Source: an uncultured Alistipes sp. (lineage in GTDB: Bacteria; Bacteroidota; Bacteroidia; Bacteroidales; Rikenellaceae). Taken from it: a stretch of 64,000 bases of DNA. The notes beneath the pieces are model-generated. The model was not told the origin of the DNA, searched no databases, and worked only from the letters and a program-made list of their open reading frames with translations. The stretch's first letter is position 1. The number at the start of each line of letters is the position of its first letter. Positions 43,257 to 52,455 of this stretch are shown here, piece by piece. The translations under genes and the position numbers were made by a program. The stretch is from positions 1 to 64,000 of the forward strand of contig CALUIK010000003.1 of assembly GCA_944320685.1 (NCBI GenBank). Direction: 5' to 3'.

Positions 43257-43291
43257 AAAAGCCCGCATCGGAAAATCCGATGCGGGCTTTT
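43257..43291. terminator. Bidirectional terminator
   Basis: A 16-bp perfect stem (AAAAGCCCGCATCGGA / TCCGATGCGGGCTTTT) with a 3-nt AAA loop and T/A runs on both sides. Confidence 0.9.
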
Positions 43292-43308
43292 GCGATCATG
43301 TCCAGTAA

Positions 43309-44436
43309 TCAGTTCCCGTGCCGTTTGTCGTCGAAGTATATGTCAAGCAGTTTCTTTGCCGCGATGAACGAGCTGAGTTCTGCATCGAGCACGCGCCGCT
43401 CGATGTCGGCTATTTGGCCGGCTACGGCGGGGTCGCGGTAGAAACTCTCTTTGAGGGCATCGTTTATGCTCTCGTACATCCAATATTTGTTCTGGCGGTT
43501 GCGGTTGGTCCGGAAGTAACCGTTTGCATGTATATGGTCGAGGTACTCTTCGACGCCCTTCCACACCTCTTCGAGGCCTGTTTGCGCCACGGCCGAACAG
43601 GTGTATACCTTGGGCCGCCAGCCTGAGTCGGGCATGGGGAAGAGGTGCAGCGCACTCTGGAACTGCGCCCGTGCCAGTTCGGCCTTGTGCAGGTTCTCCC
43701 CGTCGGCTTTGGTGATGACCATCATGTCGGCCATCTCCATGATGCCGCGCTTGATGCCTTGGAGTTCGTCTCCGGCGCCAGAGATTTGCAGCAGCATGAA
43801 CATGTCTACCATGGAGTGTACGGCCGTCTCGGACTGTCCCACGCCTACCGTCTCGATGAATATTACGTCGAAGCCGGCCGCTTCGCACAGGACGATAGTC
43901 TCGCGTGTCTTGCGGGCCACGCCTCCGAGCGAGCCGGCCGAGGGCGAGGGGCGGATGAAGATGTCGGGGTTCGACGATATGCTCTCCATGCGGGTCTTGT
44001 CGCCGAGGATCGAGCCACCGCTGCGCTCCGAACTGGGGTCTATGGCCAGTACTGCCAGCCGGTGGCGCAACGATACGACCATGTTGCCCACAGCCTCGAT
44101 AAAGGTCGATTTGCCGGCCCCGGGAACACCCGTGATACCTATGCGTACCGACCGTCCCGCATGTGGCAGGCATCTTTCGATTATCTGCTGCGCCTGTTCG
44201 TAATGTTCCGGCTTGCTGCTTTCGATGAGGGTTATGGCCTGCGAGAGTATGGTGATGTCGCCGCGCAGGATGCCGTCGACATATTCGTCGATGGTGAATG
44301 TCCGGCGGCGCTTGCGTACGAAATGCGGATTCACGATGGGCTGGTCAGCGACGCCTTCGGTGACGTTGAGGGCCGTGTCGTGATGGGTGTCGGCATACTC
44401 CTTTTCGTAATGCTCTATTTTCGAATACGATGTCAT
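43309..44436 (-). CDS. meaB: Methylmalonyl-CoA mutase-associated GTPase MeaB
   Basis: The 375-aa GTPase chaperones the B12 cofactor of methylmalonyl-CoA mutase. It shows P-loop GVPGAGKS (103-110), DPSSERSGGSILGDKTRM, ETVGVGQSE and the nucleotide base motif TKAD. The C-terminal helix bundle fits dimerising MeaB. The mutase genes are not in the window, but epimerase and decarboxylase are divergently next door. It overlaps by 4 bp with the thioredoxin-like gene upstream and probably shares its transcript. Confidence 0.94.
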   Translation of the reverse strand: MTSYSKIEHYEKEYADTHHDTALNVTEGVADQPIVNPHFVRKRRRTFTIDEYVDGILRGDITILSQAITLIESSKPEHYEQAQQIIERCLPHAGRSVRIGITGVPGAGKSTFIEAVGNMVVSLRHRLAVLAIDPSSERSGGSILGDKTRMESISSNPDIFIRPSPSAGSLGGVARKTRETIVLCEAAGFDVIFIETVGVGQSETAVHSMVDMFMLLQISGAGDELQGIKRGIMEMADMMVITKADGENLHKAELARAQFQSALHLFPMPDSGWRPKVYTCSAVAQTGLEEVWKGVEEYLDHIHANGYFRTNRNRQNKYWMYESINDALKESFYRDPAVAGQIADIERRVLDAELSSFIAAKKLLDIYFDDKRHGN

Positions 44437-44954
44437 GGCAATTCTCTCTTCTTGTTCTTGTTGCGCGTGTACTTGTAACTCTTTTTCGATATGTCGATTA
44501 TCTTTTCAATCGTATCCTCGTCCATGGCGGCGGCGCTGCCGCACCATACGGCGCGGTGCTTGCGGTCGTATATTACGCAGTATGGTACGTGTATCACCTG
44601 AAAGTAGCGGAAGGTCTTGTTGTCGTCGTCGAAGGCTACGCCTATGTGGTCGTCGAGGTGCTCGGTTAGGGTGACGCCCGCCGAGTCGTATTCCTCCTTG
44701 GTCATTATGATGGCGTTCATCATGCCGCCGAAATGTTCGACTACGCGTTTTATCGTCGGAAGCGAGCTGCGGCATGCGGGGCTTTCCGAGTGGTAGAATA
44801 CGATGCACGTGTACTCTGCAGGCGCGGGGCGGAAGTCCATGAGCCATTGGCGTATATGGAGTTTTGGCACGGGCTCGCCGATGACTATGTTCTCGGCCCG
44901 CGAAACTGCCGACGCGAGGATGACGGCCAGTGTGAGCGCTATTTTTTTCATCAT
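44433..44954 (-). CDS. Thioredoxin-like exported protein without CxxC
   Basis: The 173-aa precursor has a signal peptide (MMKKIALTLAVILASAVSRA). The mature part reads like a TlpA/redoxin domain (TCIVFYHSESPACRSSLPTI then VIHVPYCVIYD). Where thioredoxins have CxxC this one has SPAC, so only the second cysteine remains at that position. A lysine-rich tail (KYTRNKNKKREL) closes it. The 4-bp overlap with meaB suggests cotranslation. Redox activity would need a different partner Cys. Confidence 0.7.
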   Translation of the reverse strand: MMKKIALTLAVILASAVSRAENIVIGEPVPKLHIRQWLMDFRPAPAEYTCIVFYHSESPACRSSLPTIKRVVEHFGGMMNAIIMTKEEYDSAGVTLTEHLDDHIGVAFDDDNKTFRYFQVIHVPYCVIYDRKHRAVWCGSAAAMDEDTIEKIIDISKKSYKYTRNKNKKRELP

Positions 44955-44978
44955 ACGGTTGCGTGTCGTTTGTCGGAG

Positions 44979-45010
44979 CGAATTTAGCAACTTTCGCCCA
45001 AAGAAACAAG
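44979..45010 (-). promoter_or_regulatory. Possible promoter TTG-N21-TAAATTCG
   Basis: One mismatch in the -7 box; on the minus strand before the thioredoxin-like gene. Confidence 0.35.
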
Positions 45011-45192
45011 CCTTCGGCGACAATCCTCGGTGCGTGGCGGCATGTGTCCCGAGTTGGATTGCCAAATAATGGCCGGCGGTGTTTCAGGATGCCGGCTGCG
45101 GGGCATGCGGTAAAAAGGCCCTGCATGTATCGAAAAGACTTTTAAATTGTCTAAATCCGATTAAAATATTTCATTATTCAAGATAATACTTA
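45011..45192. other. Divergent spacer meaB operon / mce
   Basis: No gene seen between the two divergent transcription units. Confidence 0.4.
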
Positions 45193-45200
45193 TATCTTTG
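45193..45200 (+). promoter_or_regulatory. -7 box (TATCTTTG) for mce operon
   Basis: Exact match to TAnnTTTG; the transcript would have a leader of about 70 nt. Confidence 0.6.
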
Positions 45201-45275
45201 TATTGTTTTTTGCGAAATGAAACGAATCGGAAAGCAACATAACAGAAAATACAATAATCACTAAATTCTTCAATT

Positions 45276-45686
45276 ATGAAAGTTTCACACATTGAGCATC
45301 TTGGCATTGCCGTAAAGAGCCTTGAGGAGGCTATCCCGTATTGGGAGAACGTGCTGGGCCTGAAGTGCTATGCCGTAGAGGAGGTAGCCGACCAGAAGGT
45401 GAAGACCGCTTTCTTCAAAATCGGACAGACGAAGATCGAGCTTCTGGAGCCCACGTCGGAGGAGTCGACCATAGCGAAATATATCGAGAAGCGCGGCGAG
45501 GGCATCCACCACATGGCACTCGCGTGCGAGAACATCGAGGAGCAGTTGGCCGACGCAGAGGCAAAGGGCATCCGCCTTATCGACAAGACCCCGCGCAAGG
45601 GCGCTGAGGGGCTGACCATAGCTTTCCTGCACCCGAAATCGACGCAGGGCATCCTTACCGAGTTGTGCGAGGACAAGAACAAATAA
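45276..45686 (+). CDS. mce: Methylmalonyl-CoA epimerase
   Basis: The 136-aa VOC-fold enzyme interconverts the (R) and (S) isomers of methylmalonyl-CoA. Metal ligands are visible: HIEHLGIAV (His), KIELLEPT (Glu), GEGIHHMAL (His) and the late TQGILTELCE (Glu). Length is standard. It opens the operon with mmdA 26 bp downstream, linking mutase product and decarboxylase substrate. Confidence 0.95.
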   Translation: MKVSHIEHLGIAVKSLEEAIPYWENVLGLKCYAVEEVADQKVKTAFFKIGQTKIELLEPTSEESTIAKYIEKRGEGIHHMALACENIEEQLADAEAKGIRLIDKTPRKGAEGLTIAFLHPKSTQGILTELCEDKNK

Positions 45687-45712
45687 TCAAAAATAAATAG
45701 CGTAACAGTTCT

Positions 45713-47278
45713 ATGAGCGAAATTCAAAAACAACAGGTAGCGAATCTGATCGAGAATCGTGAAGTGGCCCGTTTGGGTGGCGGTGAGAAAGCTATCGAGA
45801 AACAACATGCCAAGGGCAAGTATACTGCCCGCGAGCGTATCCACATGCTTCTGGACGAAGGCAGCTTCGAGGAGTTCGACATGTTCGTAACGCACCGCTG
45901 CTATGATTTCGGTATGGAGAAGAAACACACCTTCGGCGACGGCGTGGTTACCGGTTACGGTACCATCGATGGCCGTCTGGTGTATGTCTATGCTCAGGAT
46001 TTCACGGTGACGGCAGGTTCGTTGTCGATCTCGATGGCGGAGAAGATCTGCAAGGTAATGGACATGGCCATGCGCAACGGCGCGCCGTGCATCGGCCTGA
46101 ACGACTCGGGCGGCGCCCGCATACAGGAGGGCGTGAACGCTCTGGCCGGCTATGCCAACATCTTTATGCGCAACGTTATGGCTTCGGGTATGATCCCGCA
46201 GATCTCTGCCATATTCGGCCCCTGCGCCGGCGGTGCGGTATACTCTCCGGCGCTGACCGACTTCATCATCATGCGCCGCGAGACCTCATACATGTTCCTC
46301 ACGGGTCCCAAGGTCGTGAAGACCGTCACGGGCGAGGATGTGACACAGGAGCAGCTCGGCGGCGCCACGATGCACACTACCAAGAGCGGTGTGGCCCAGT
46401 TTGCCGTCGACACCGAGGAGGAGGGTATCGCCCTCATCCGCGACCTGCTGTCATACATGCCGCAGAACAATCTGGAGTCGGCCCCCGAAGTCCCCTGCAC
46501 GGACGATATTGCCCGCAAGGAGGATATGCTCAACGAGATCATCCCCGATCATCCGAACAAGCCTTACGACATGTACGACGTCATCCGCGGCATTGTCGAT
46601 AACGGCGAGTATCTGGAGAGTGCGGCTTCGTTTGCCAAGAACATCATCACCTGCTTCGCTCGTTTCAACGGACAGAGCGTGGGTATCATCGCCAACCAGC
46701 CCAACTTCATGGCCGGTGTGCTCGACATCAACGCAAGCCGCAAGGCTGCGCGTTTCGTCCGTTTCTGCGACGCCTTCAATATTCCCATCGTGACGTTGGT
46801 CGATGTGCCGGGTTTCCTGCCGGGAACGGGTCAGGAGTACGGCGGCGTGATCACCCACGGCGCCAAGTTGCTCTTCGCATACTGCGAGGCTACGGTGCCC
46901 AAGGTTACCGTAACCCTGCGCAAGGCGTACGGCGGCGCGTACATCGTCATGTCGTCGAAGCACATCCGCGGTGACATCAACTATGCATGGCCTACGGCCG
47001 AGATCGCCGTCATGGGCGCCAGCGGTGCCGTCGAGGTACTCCATGCCAAAGAACTCGCCGCCATCACCGATCCCGAGGAGAAGGCCAAGTTCGTCGAGAA
47101 ACTCGAGCAGGAGTACAAGGATAAGTTCTCGAACCCCTACAATGCCGCCCGCTACGGTTATATCGACGACGTGATAGAGCCGCGCAATACCCGTTTCCGC
47201 GTGATCCGCGCTCTGGAGTCGCTGCGTAACAAGCGCACGCACAATCCCAATAAGAAACACTGCAACATTCCGTTGTAA
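45713..47278 (+). CDS. mmdA: Methylmalonyl-CoA decarboxylase alpha / carboxyltransferase
   Basis: The 521-aa carboxyltransferase moves CO2 from methylmalonyl-CoA to biotin on the carrier subunit. It has two crotonase-like halves: [17 protein letters not shown] and [14 protein letters not shown] in the first, [20 protein letters not shown] and [16 protein letters not shown] in the second. Acetyl- and propionyl-CoA carboxylase beta subunits look the same; the surrounding mce, oadG, carrier and mmdB genes mark it as the decarboxylase of the sodium pump. Confidence 0.94.
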   Translation: MSEIQKQQVANLIENREVARLGGGEKAIEKQHAKGKYTARERIHMLLDEGSFEEFDMFVTHRCYDFGMEKKHTFGDGVVTGYGTIDGRLVYVYAQDFTVTAGSLSISMAEKICKVMDMAMRNGAPCIGLNDSGGARIQEGVNALAGYANIFMRNVMASGMIPQISAIFGPCAGGAVYSPALTDFIIMRRETSYMFLTGPKVVKTVTGEDVTQEQLGGATMHTTKSGVAQFAVDTEEEGIALIRDLLSYMPQNNLESAPEVPCTDDIARKEDMLNEIIPDHPNKPYDMYDVIRGIVDNGEYLESAASFAKNIITCFARFNGQSVGIIANQPNFMAGVLDINASRKAARFVRFCDAFNIPIVTLVDVPGFLPGTGQEYGGVITHGAKLLFAYCEATVPKVTVTLRKAYGGAYIVMSSKHIRGDINYAWPTAEIAVMGASGAVEVLHAKELAAITDPEEKAKFVEKLEQEYKDKFSNPYNAARYGYIDDVIEPRNTRFRVIRALESLRNKRTHNPNKKHCNIPL

Positions 47279-47295
47279 TTTAACAGATTCCGATT

Positions 47296-47604
47296 ATGAC
47301 AATGTTAGCGATAAATTGGGGAAATGCTCTGATCATCACGGTGATCGGTTTCGCACTCGTATTCGTCGTACTGCTGCTGCTCATCGGCATTATCAAGCTC
47401 TTCGGCATGATCTTCGCCAGCAAGCCCGTGCAGCAGCCGGCAGAGGCCCCCGTCGCGGAATCGCGCGACGAGGAGATGGCTGCCGTGGCTTTTGCACTGC
47501 ACCTGTATTACGACGTTCATGACGAGGAGAGCGACGTGCTTACCATCAAGCGCGAGGATTCCCCCTATTGGATATTGAGCCAAGAAGACAATGTATCATT
47601 TTAA
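47296..47604 (+). CDS. Decarboxylase gamma/delta subunit (OadG-like)
   Basis: The 102-aa protein has one N-terminal membrane helix (ALIITVIGFALVFVVLLLLI) and a short hydrophilic tail ending SPYWILSQ. OadG-type subunits tether the soluble decarboxylase to the membrane pump. It lies between mmdA (17 bp) and the biotin carrier gene (11 bp). Confidence 0.85.
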   Translation: MTMLAINWGNALIITVIGFALVFVVLLLLIGIIKLFGMIFASKPVQQPAEAPVAESRDEEMAAVAFALHLYYDVHDEESDVLTIKREDSPYWILSQEDNVSF

Positions 47605-47615
47605 TTGAAAACGAG

Positions 47616-48041
47616 ATGCAAAAACTTAAATTCAGCATAAACGGAACCAAGTACGAGGCTACGGTGGCAGAGAAGGAGCACAATGTGGCCGAAGTGGAAC
47701 TCAACGGCAAGAAATATGTCGTAGAGGTCGAGCGCGCCGAGAGCGTTGCCATGCCTCACCTTGCCGCGCCCAAGCACGCGCCCGCGACGCAGGCCGCAGC
47801 TCCTGCAGCGGCTCCCAAGGCGGCTTCGGCTAGTTCGATCACGTCGCCCCTGCCGGGCAGTATTATCTCGGTCAATGTCAAGGCCGGCGATGCAGTCAAG
47901 GCCGGCGATACGCTCATCATCATCGAGGCGATGAAGATGGAGAACGAAGTTATGGCTCCGGCCGACGGTACGGTGAAGACCGTGCACGTGTCGGCAGGTC
48001 AGGCCGTACAGCAAGGCGATGCGCTCGTCGATTTGGCTTAA
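47616..48041 (+). CDS. mmdC: Biotin carboxyl carrier subunit
   Basis: The 141-aa protein starts with a small beta domain, then an Ala/Pro linker (ATQAAAPAAAPKAASA), then a biotinyl domain with EAMKMENEV; K107 would carry biotin. It shuttles CO2 from the alpha subunit to the membrane subunit. I start it at MQKLKF, since the longer frame overlaps oadG. Confidence 0.92.
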   Translation: MQKLKFSINGTKYEATVAEKEHNVAEVELNGKKYVVEVERAESVAMPHLAAPKHAPATQAAAPAAAPKAASASSITSPLPGSIISVNVKAGDAVKAGDTLIIIEAMKMENEVMAPADGTVKTVHVSAGQAVQQGDALVDLA

Positions 48042-48061
48042 TCCGTTAAACCTTGCTACAG

Positions 48062-49378
48062 ATGAAGAACATTAAGAAATACCTGTTTATGTTGCTGGCT
48101 GTGGCGGCAGTCGGTCTTACCGTGCAGGCGTGGGGTTCGGTCTCGGCGCAGCAGGACGGTACGGTCGCGGTGACCCCGGCCACGGAGCAGACGGTCGATG
48201 AGGATATTCACATCGGCGAGTCTCTGTTGAACTTCGTGCAGAGCATGGGTTTCACGGGTCTTGTTCAGGATTGGCGTTTCATCGTCATGCTTGTCATAGC
48301 CTGTACGCTGCTCTATCTGGCCATAGTGAAGCAGTATGAGCCGCTGTTGCTGCTGCCCATTGCGTTCGGTATGATCCTTACGAATCTGCCCGGCGCCGGT
48401 ATGTACCATTCGGAACTTTTTGCCGGCGGCCATGTGCATTGGCAGGGCTTCGATTCTCTGGCCGGACTGGTGGACTACCTGTATCTGGGTGTCAAGCTCG
48501 GCATATATCCCTGTCTCATCTTTGTGGGCGTAGGCGCCATGACCGACTTCGGTCCGCTGATCGCCAACCCCAAGAGCCTGCTGCTCGGCGCGGCGGCGCA
48601 GTTGGGTATCTTTGCCACCTATCTCGGCGCTACGGCTTTGGGCTTCACCCCCGCCGAGGCGGCCTCGACGGGTATCATCGGCGGTGCCGACGGACCCACG
48701 GCGATATACCTTACCTCGAAGCTGGCGCCCCACCTTCTGGGCCCCATTGCCGTTGCCGCATACTCGTATATGGCATTGGTACCCGTGATCCAGCCCCCCA
48801 TTATGAAGGCCCTCACCACGAAGGAGGAGCGTAAGATCGTGATGAAGCAGCTGCGTCCCGTATCGAAGACCGAGAAGATACTCTTCCCGATCGTGCTTAC
48901 GATCATCATATCGCTGCTCCTGCCTTCGGCTGCGCCTCTGATCGGCAGCCTCATGCTGGGTAACCTGATGAAGGAGTGCGGTGTCGTGGAGCGCTTGAGC
49001 AAGACTGTCCAGAATGAGTTGATGAACATCGTGACCATTTTCCTCGGTATATCGGTGGGTGCTACGGCCACGGCCGACGCCTTCCTCAACTGGCAGACGC
49101 TGGGCATCCTCGTGCTGGGTGTCGTGGCATTCGGCCTCGGTACCGCGGGCGGTGTGATTCTGGCAAAGATCATCAACATTTTCAGCAAGGAGAAGATCAA
49201 CCCGCTGATCGGTTCTGCCGGCGTGTCGGCCGTGCCTATGGCTGCGCGCGTATCGCAGAAGGTGGGTCAAGCGGAGAATCCCGCCAACTTCCTGCTCATG
49301 CATGCCATGGGCCCGAATGTGGCCGGTGTGATCGGTTCGGCCGTTGCTGCCGGTATCCTGCTTTCGTTCCTCGGATAA
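48062..49378 (+). CDS. mmdB: Na+-translocating decarboxylase beta subunit
   Basis: The 438-aa membrane subunit releases CO2 from carboxybiotin and exports sodium. It has a leading hydrophobic/signal-like helix, about nine to eleven membrane segments, and the signature [13 protein letters not shown] (residues 204-216); D210 aligns with the sodium-site aspartate known in OadB (D203 of Klebsiella). A second conserved segment [18 protein letters not shown] lies near the C-terminus. The start is an ATG 9 bp after a possible TTG. It closes the operon before a strong bidirectional terminator. Confidence 0.95.
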   Translation: MKNIKKYLFMLLAVAAVGLTVQAWGSVSAQQDGTVAVTPATEQTVDEDIHIGESLLNFVQSMGFTGLVQDWRFIVMLVIACTLLYLAIVKQYEPLLLLPIAFGMILTNLPGAGMYHSELFAGGHVHWQGFDSLAGLVDYLYLGVKLGIYPCLIFVGVGAMTDFGPLIANPKSLLLGAAAQLGIFATYLGATALGFTPAEAASTGIIGGADGPTAIYLTSKLAPHLLGPIAVAAYSYMALVPVIQPPIMKALTTKEERKIVMKQLRPVSKTEKILFPIVLTIIISLLLPSAAPLIGSLMLGNLMKECGVVERLSKTVQNELMNIVTIFLGISVGATATADAFLNWQTLGILVLGVVAFGLGTAGGVILAKIINIFSKEKINPLIGSAGVSAVPMAARVSQKVGQAENPANFLLMHAMGPNVAGVIGSAVAAGILLSFLG

Positions 49379-49394
49379 TCGGAACTACCTGCTA

Positions 49395-49440
49395 CAAGAA
49401 AATGGACCCTGCCGAAAGGCAGGGTCCATTTTCTTGTTTT
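49395..49440. terminator. Bidirectional terminator, mmdB / lipoprotein
   Basis: A 19-bp stem starting CAAGAAAATGGACCC with a GAAA tetraloop, ending in T-runs. It separates two convergent genes. Confidence 0.95.
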
Positions 49441-49455
49441 GAGTGGCGAGGCCGG

Positions 49456-50238
49456 TTATTTGATGCCGATGCTGCGTACGGTGATGTCTGTCGTGCCAAG
49501 GGCCGATCCGATGGTCTCGGCAACATGCCGCGATACGGCGGCCGATCCCGAAGAGGGGAATTTTACGAATGATGCGGTGGCCAGTACAGTGCCGTCTGCA
49601 CAGGGCTTGTATGATACCACGGCGCTGTATACGGCATCGTAGGCGTAGAGATATATCACCGTATGGTCGAGCCCGCGGCAGACAAAGGCGTCGTCGGCCT
49701 GCAGCATTGCGGCCGCAGAGAGCGTTTGCGGTCCGTTGAGGCCGTTTATCATGGCGGCTGTGGAACGTATGGCACGGTCTTTCATGTGGCAGGCAATGAA
49801 ATCGGCGGTGTCGGGTTTGAAACTTGCGCCGTCGATGACGAATATCTCTTTGGGCGAGGTGTAGTCGGCTGCGGCGATGACGGCGGCTTCGTCGAGTATC
49901 GGTTGCGACGAGGTTGCGAGCGACAGGTACTGCCTGCTGCTGGCGAGGCGGCTCATGCGGCTGATGAGTTCGAGGCCCTTTGCTGCGAGCTTCCCTTCCG
50001 TGTTGGCAGAGTCCTTGTCGGGTGCGATTGCACCGTCCGAGACATGTATGGCCGTAGGTCCGTCGGCGCCACCTATGATTCCTTCGGAGACCGCTCCGCC
50101 GTCGGTGACGAATATCTCAGTGGGGCCGTCGGCCGAGCCGATGGCCTGATTGCCGTTTTTATGGCCGCAGGCGGCGAGCAGGAGAATGGCGAGCGGGATG
50201 GTTGCGGCATGCGGGAGCGCGGGGAGGAATTTTATCAT
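49456..50238 (-). CDS. Lipoprotein with duplicated GGADGPTxI pump motif
   Basis: I do not recognise a family for this 260-aa lipoprotein (lipobox LAAC, acylated C24). Just after the cysteine come two copies of a motif almost identical to the sodium-site signature of the adjacent mmdB: GSADGPTEIFVTDGG (34-48) and [18 protein letters not shown] (53-70). A decayed third copy, SPKEIFVIDGA, is at 128-138. The rest (about 75-260) is an alpha/beta-looking domain with no known motif. It converges with mmdB and shares its terminator. As a surface or periplasmic lipoprotein it cannot be a pump subunit in the usual way. A regulator, decoy or adaptor of the pump is a guess; a repeat that merely uses the same peptide is also possible. 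Confidence 0.75.
   Translation of the reverse strand: MIKFLPALPHAATIPLAILLLAACGHKNGNQAIGSADGPTEIFVTDGGAVSEGIIGGADGPTAIHVSDGAIAPDKDSANTEGKLAAKGLELISRMSRLASSRQYLSLATSSQPILDEAAVIAAADYTSPKEIFVIDGASFKPDTADFIACHMKDRAIRSTAAMINGLNGPQTLSAAAMLQADDAFVCRGLDHTVIYLYAYDAVYSAVVSYKPCADGTVLATASFVKFPSSGSAAVSRHVAETIGSALGTTDITVRSIGIK
50029..50139 (-). repeat. Two in-frame GGADGPTxI repeats
   Basis: The minus strand holds two copies (50095-50139, 50029-50082). The second matches the mmdB motif codons at 48671-48709 in 31 of 39 bases, with differences almost only at third positions. Confidence 0.85.
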
Positions 50239-50341
50239 GATATGTTCAGCTATGGTGGTCCTTGCCGGTTATGTTCCGACAAGGTACGAATAAAAACGGA
50301 CATGTACAAAAAATGTCCTCGCGCGGCTCGTGGAATTACGG

Positions 50342-50375
50342 AAAAGCGGCCTTAACGTTTTGTCAGGGCCGCTTT
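50342..50375 (-). terminator. Terminator after malic enzyme
   Basis: On the minus strand AAAGCGGCC / GGCCGCTTT followed by T. Confidence 0.7.
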
Positions 50376-50406
50376 CGATTGTTGTATGAACGTGTTTGAA
50401 AATAAA

Positions 50407-51636
50407 TTATTCGGGTTTCGGAGCCGCGCCCGACTCTATGGCTGCCTTGGCGACGGCTGCGGGGATGATCTGGCGCAGACGCGGATCGAAGGGCGAAGGT
50501 ATTATGTAGTCGGGGCCGAAAGCCAAGTCGTTGCGTCCGAGCAGGCTGCGTACCTGCTGCGGTACCTCCTCGCGGGCAAGGTTGGCGAGGGCGTATGCGG
50601 CGGCTATCTTCATCTGCTCGTTTATGCGTCGGGCGCGTACGTCGAGCGCCCCGCGGAACATGTACGGGAAGCAGAGCAGGTTGTTCACCTGATTGGGGGT
50701 GTCGGAGCGCCCCGAGGCATATATGACATCGTTGCGGGCCGAGAGGGCCTCGTCGCGTGTGATCTCGGGGTCGGGGTTTGCCAGTGCGAGGATCACGGGG
50801 TGCGGGGCCATAGTGCGTATCATCTCGACTGTGAGCACGCCGGGTTTCGAGACGCCGAGGAAGACGTCGGCGTCGACGAGGGCCTCGGCCATTGATGCGA
50901 GGCGGCGTGTCGTGGCAAATTCGCGTTTTTCGGCCGTGAGGCCCTGCCGTTCCGTCGAAACGATGCCGTGGCTGTCATTCAATACGATATTCTCGCGCTT
51001 GAGCCCGAGTTGCAGGAACATGCGTACGGCGGCTATGGCTGCGGCGCCGGCACCGCTCACTACGACGCGCAGCGACGCGAGCTCCTTGCCTGTGCAGTAT
51101 GCGGCATTGATCAGGGCCGCAGATATTATTATTGCGGTGCCGTGCTGGTCGTCGTGCATGACCGGGATGTCGAGGGCTTCGACCAGACGGCGCTCTATTT
51201 CGAAACATTCAGGGGCCTTTATGTCCTCGAGGTTGATGCCGCCGAAAGTGGGGGCTATGCGTCGCACGCACTCGACGAATGCGTCGGGTGTCGGGGCGTC
51301 CACCTCGATATCGAAAGCGTCGATGCCGGCCATAGCTTTGAAAAGAAGGCATTTGCCCTCCATTACCGGCTTGGCGGCAAGTGGGCCTATGTTGCCAAGG
51401 CCCAGAACGGCCGTGCCGTTGCTGATTACAGCCACGAGATTTCCTCGACCCGTGTACTGGTAACTGAGGGCAGGATCGGAAGCTATGGCGAGGGATGGTG
51501 CCGCCACGCCCGGCGAGTATGCCAGCGAGAGGTCGTATTGTGTGGCATGAGGTTTTGTGGGGCGGATCTCGATCTTGCCCGGCTGCCCTTCGGTGTGGTA
51601 TCGGAGCGCTTCGGAGTATAATTGTTCCTTGGTCAT
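50407..51636 (-). CDS. NAD(P)-dependent malic enzyme
   Basis: The 409-aa enzyme decarboxylates malate to pyruvate. Family marks: SLAYSPGVAAPSLAI, NGTAVLGLGNIGPLAAKPVMEGK, PVMHDDQHGTAI, and the NAD site VSGAGAAAIA. It is the short form without the phosphotransacetylase-like domain. I start it at MTKEQL; MKKHEP 12 codons upstream is the alternative. With PFOR and the decarboxylase pump it links C4 acids to pyruvate and fermentation ends. Confidence 0.92.
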   Translation of the reverse strand: MTKEQLYSEALRYHTEGQPGKIEIRPTKPHATQYDLSLAYSPGVAAPSLAIASDPALSYQYTGRGNLVAVISNGTAVLGLGNIGPLAAKPVMEGKCLLFKAMAGIDAFDIEVDAPTPDAFVECVRRIAPTFGGINLEDIKAPECFEIERRLVEALDIPVMHDDQHGTAIIISAALINAAYCTGKELASLRVVVSGAGAAAIAAVRMFLQLGLKRENIVLNDSHGIVSTERQGLTAEKREFATTRRLASMAEALVDADVFLGVSKPGVLTVEMIRTMAPHPVILALANPDPEITRDEALSARNDVIYASGRSDTPNQVNNLLCFPYMFRGALDVRARRINEQMKIAAAYALANLAREEVPQQVRSLLGRNDLAFGPDYIIPSPFDPRLRQIIPAAVAKAAIESGAAPKPE

Positions 51637-51692
51637 GATGGTTTTGTCGTTAAATGGTTCATGCTTCTTCATTCGACATGTCTTGTCGAATG

Positions 51693-51700
51693 CAAAGTTA
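51693..51700 (-). promoter_or_regulatory. -7 box (TAACTTTG) for malic enzyme
   Basis: Exact match on the minus strand, about 57 bp before the chosen start. Confidence 0.55.
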
Positions 51701-52368
51701 GTGAAAATTCTTATTAATGTGCATTTATATACGAATATTTCGGATTTTTTGTGCATAAAAATTGTCATATCTGTCCGACTCGACGATTTTATCCGGACTA
51801 TGAGGTTCGTTTTGTGCGAGTTCGGGGTCTGGGACGGAGCCCGGACAGTAGATGTCGGGCGGGGTGTGTGCGGAAGAATATTGCCGAAGCGGAATTTGTA
51901 TGTGCCGTCGAAAGAGTTTTGCCTCTATGACAGGATTTTAGGACGGGGTGGGGCCGCAGCCTTATGATGTTCGCGGGGGCGGTGTCCGTTGCTGTGCGCG
52001 GCGGGCGGCAGCGTGTCGGAACCTGTTTGGCGGAGTGACGGATTGTAAACCGCAGATTAAGATCGTGTGAATTTTTATGCAATGATGCCTCTGCCGGCGT
52101 ACCGAGGGTGCGAAAAGGCTGTCCATGATGTCGGAGCGGTGCCGTATGCAGGTGAAAAATCTATCGTTGCCCGCGGCTGTAGGGCTTTTTGCGCGCTGTC
52201 GCGATGCTGAATGTCAGTGCCGGCAGCAGCCGGCGCTTTGAATGCGGCGGCGGTTATATATTATAAGGTAAAATCGGCACCCGGGCCCAGCAGGGGTGGC
52301 GCAGGAGGCCCTGCAGACAGCGTTAAACGGCTTTTTGTGGGGATTTAAGGCATATTTTGCCTCTGATA
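51701..52368. other. Gene-poor region before thr operon
   Basis: About 670 bp with no supported gene. Short frames exist on both strands but lack domains. It may be regulatory or an eroded gene. Confidence 0.5.
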
Positions 52369-52400
52369 TTTGGTAGTTAAAGATTTTTATTATATACTTG
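52369..52400 (+). promoter_or_regulatory. thr operon promoter TTTG-N20-TATACTTG
   Basis: Exact -33 box; -7 box with one mismatch; 20-bp spacer. It lies about 55 bp before the leader peptide ATG. Confidence 0.7.
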
Positions 52401-52455
52401 CATTCGTAAACCGAACCGACAGTACAGGATGGGCGTATTTCATGACATAACGACG

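Noticed and set aside
48053..48061. TTG start for mmdB
   Set aside because: The ATG three codons later gives a normal signal-like start (MKNIKKYLF).
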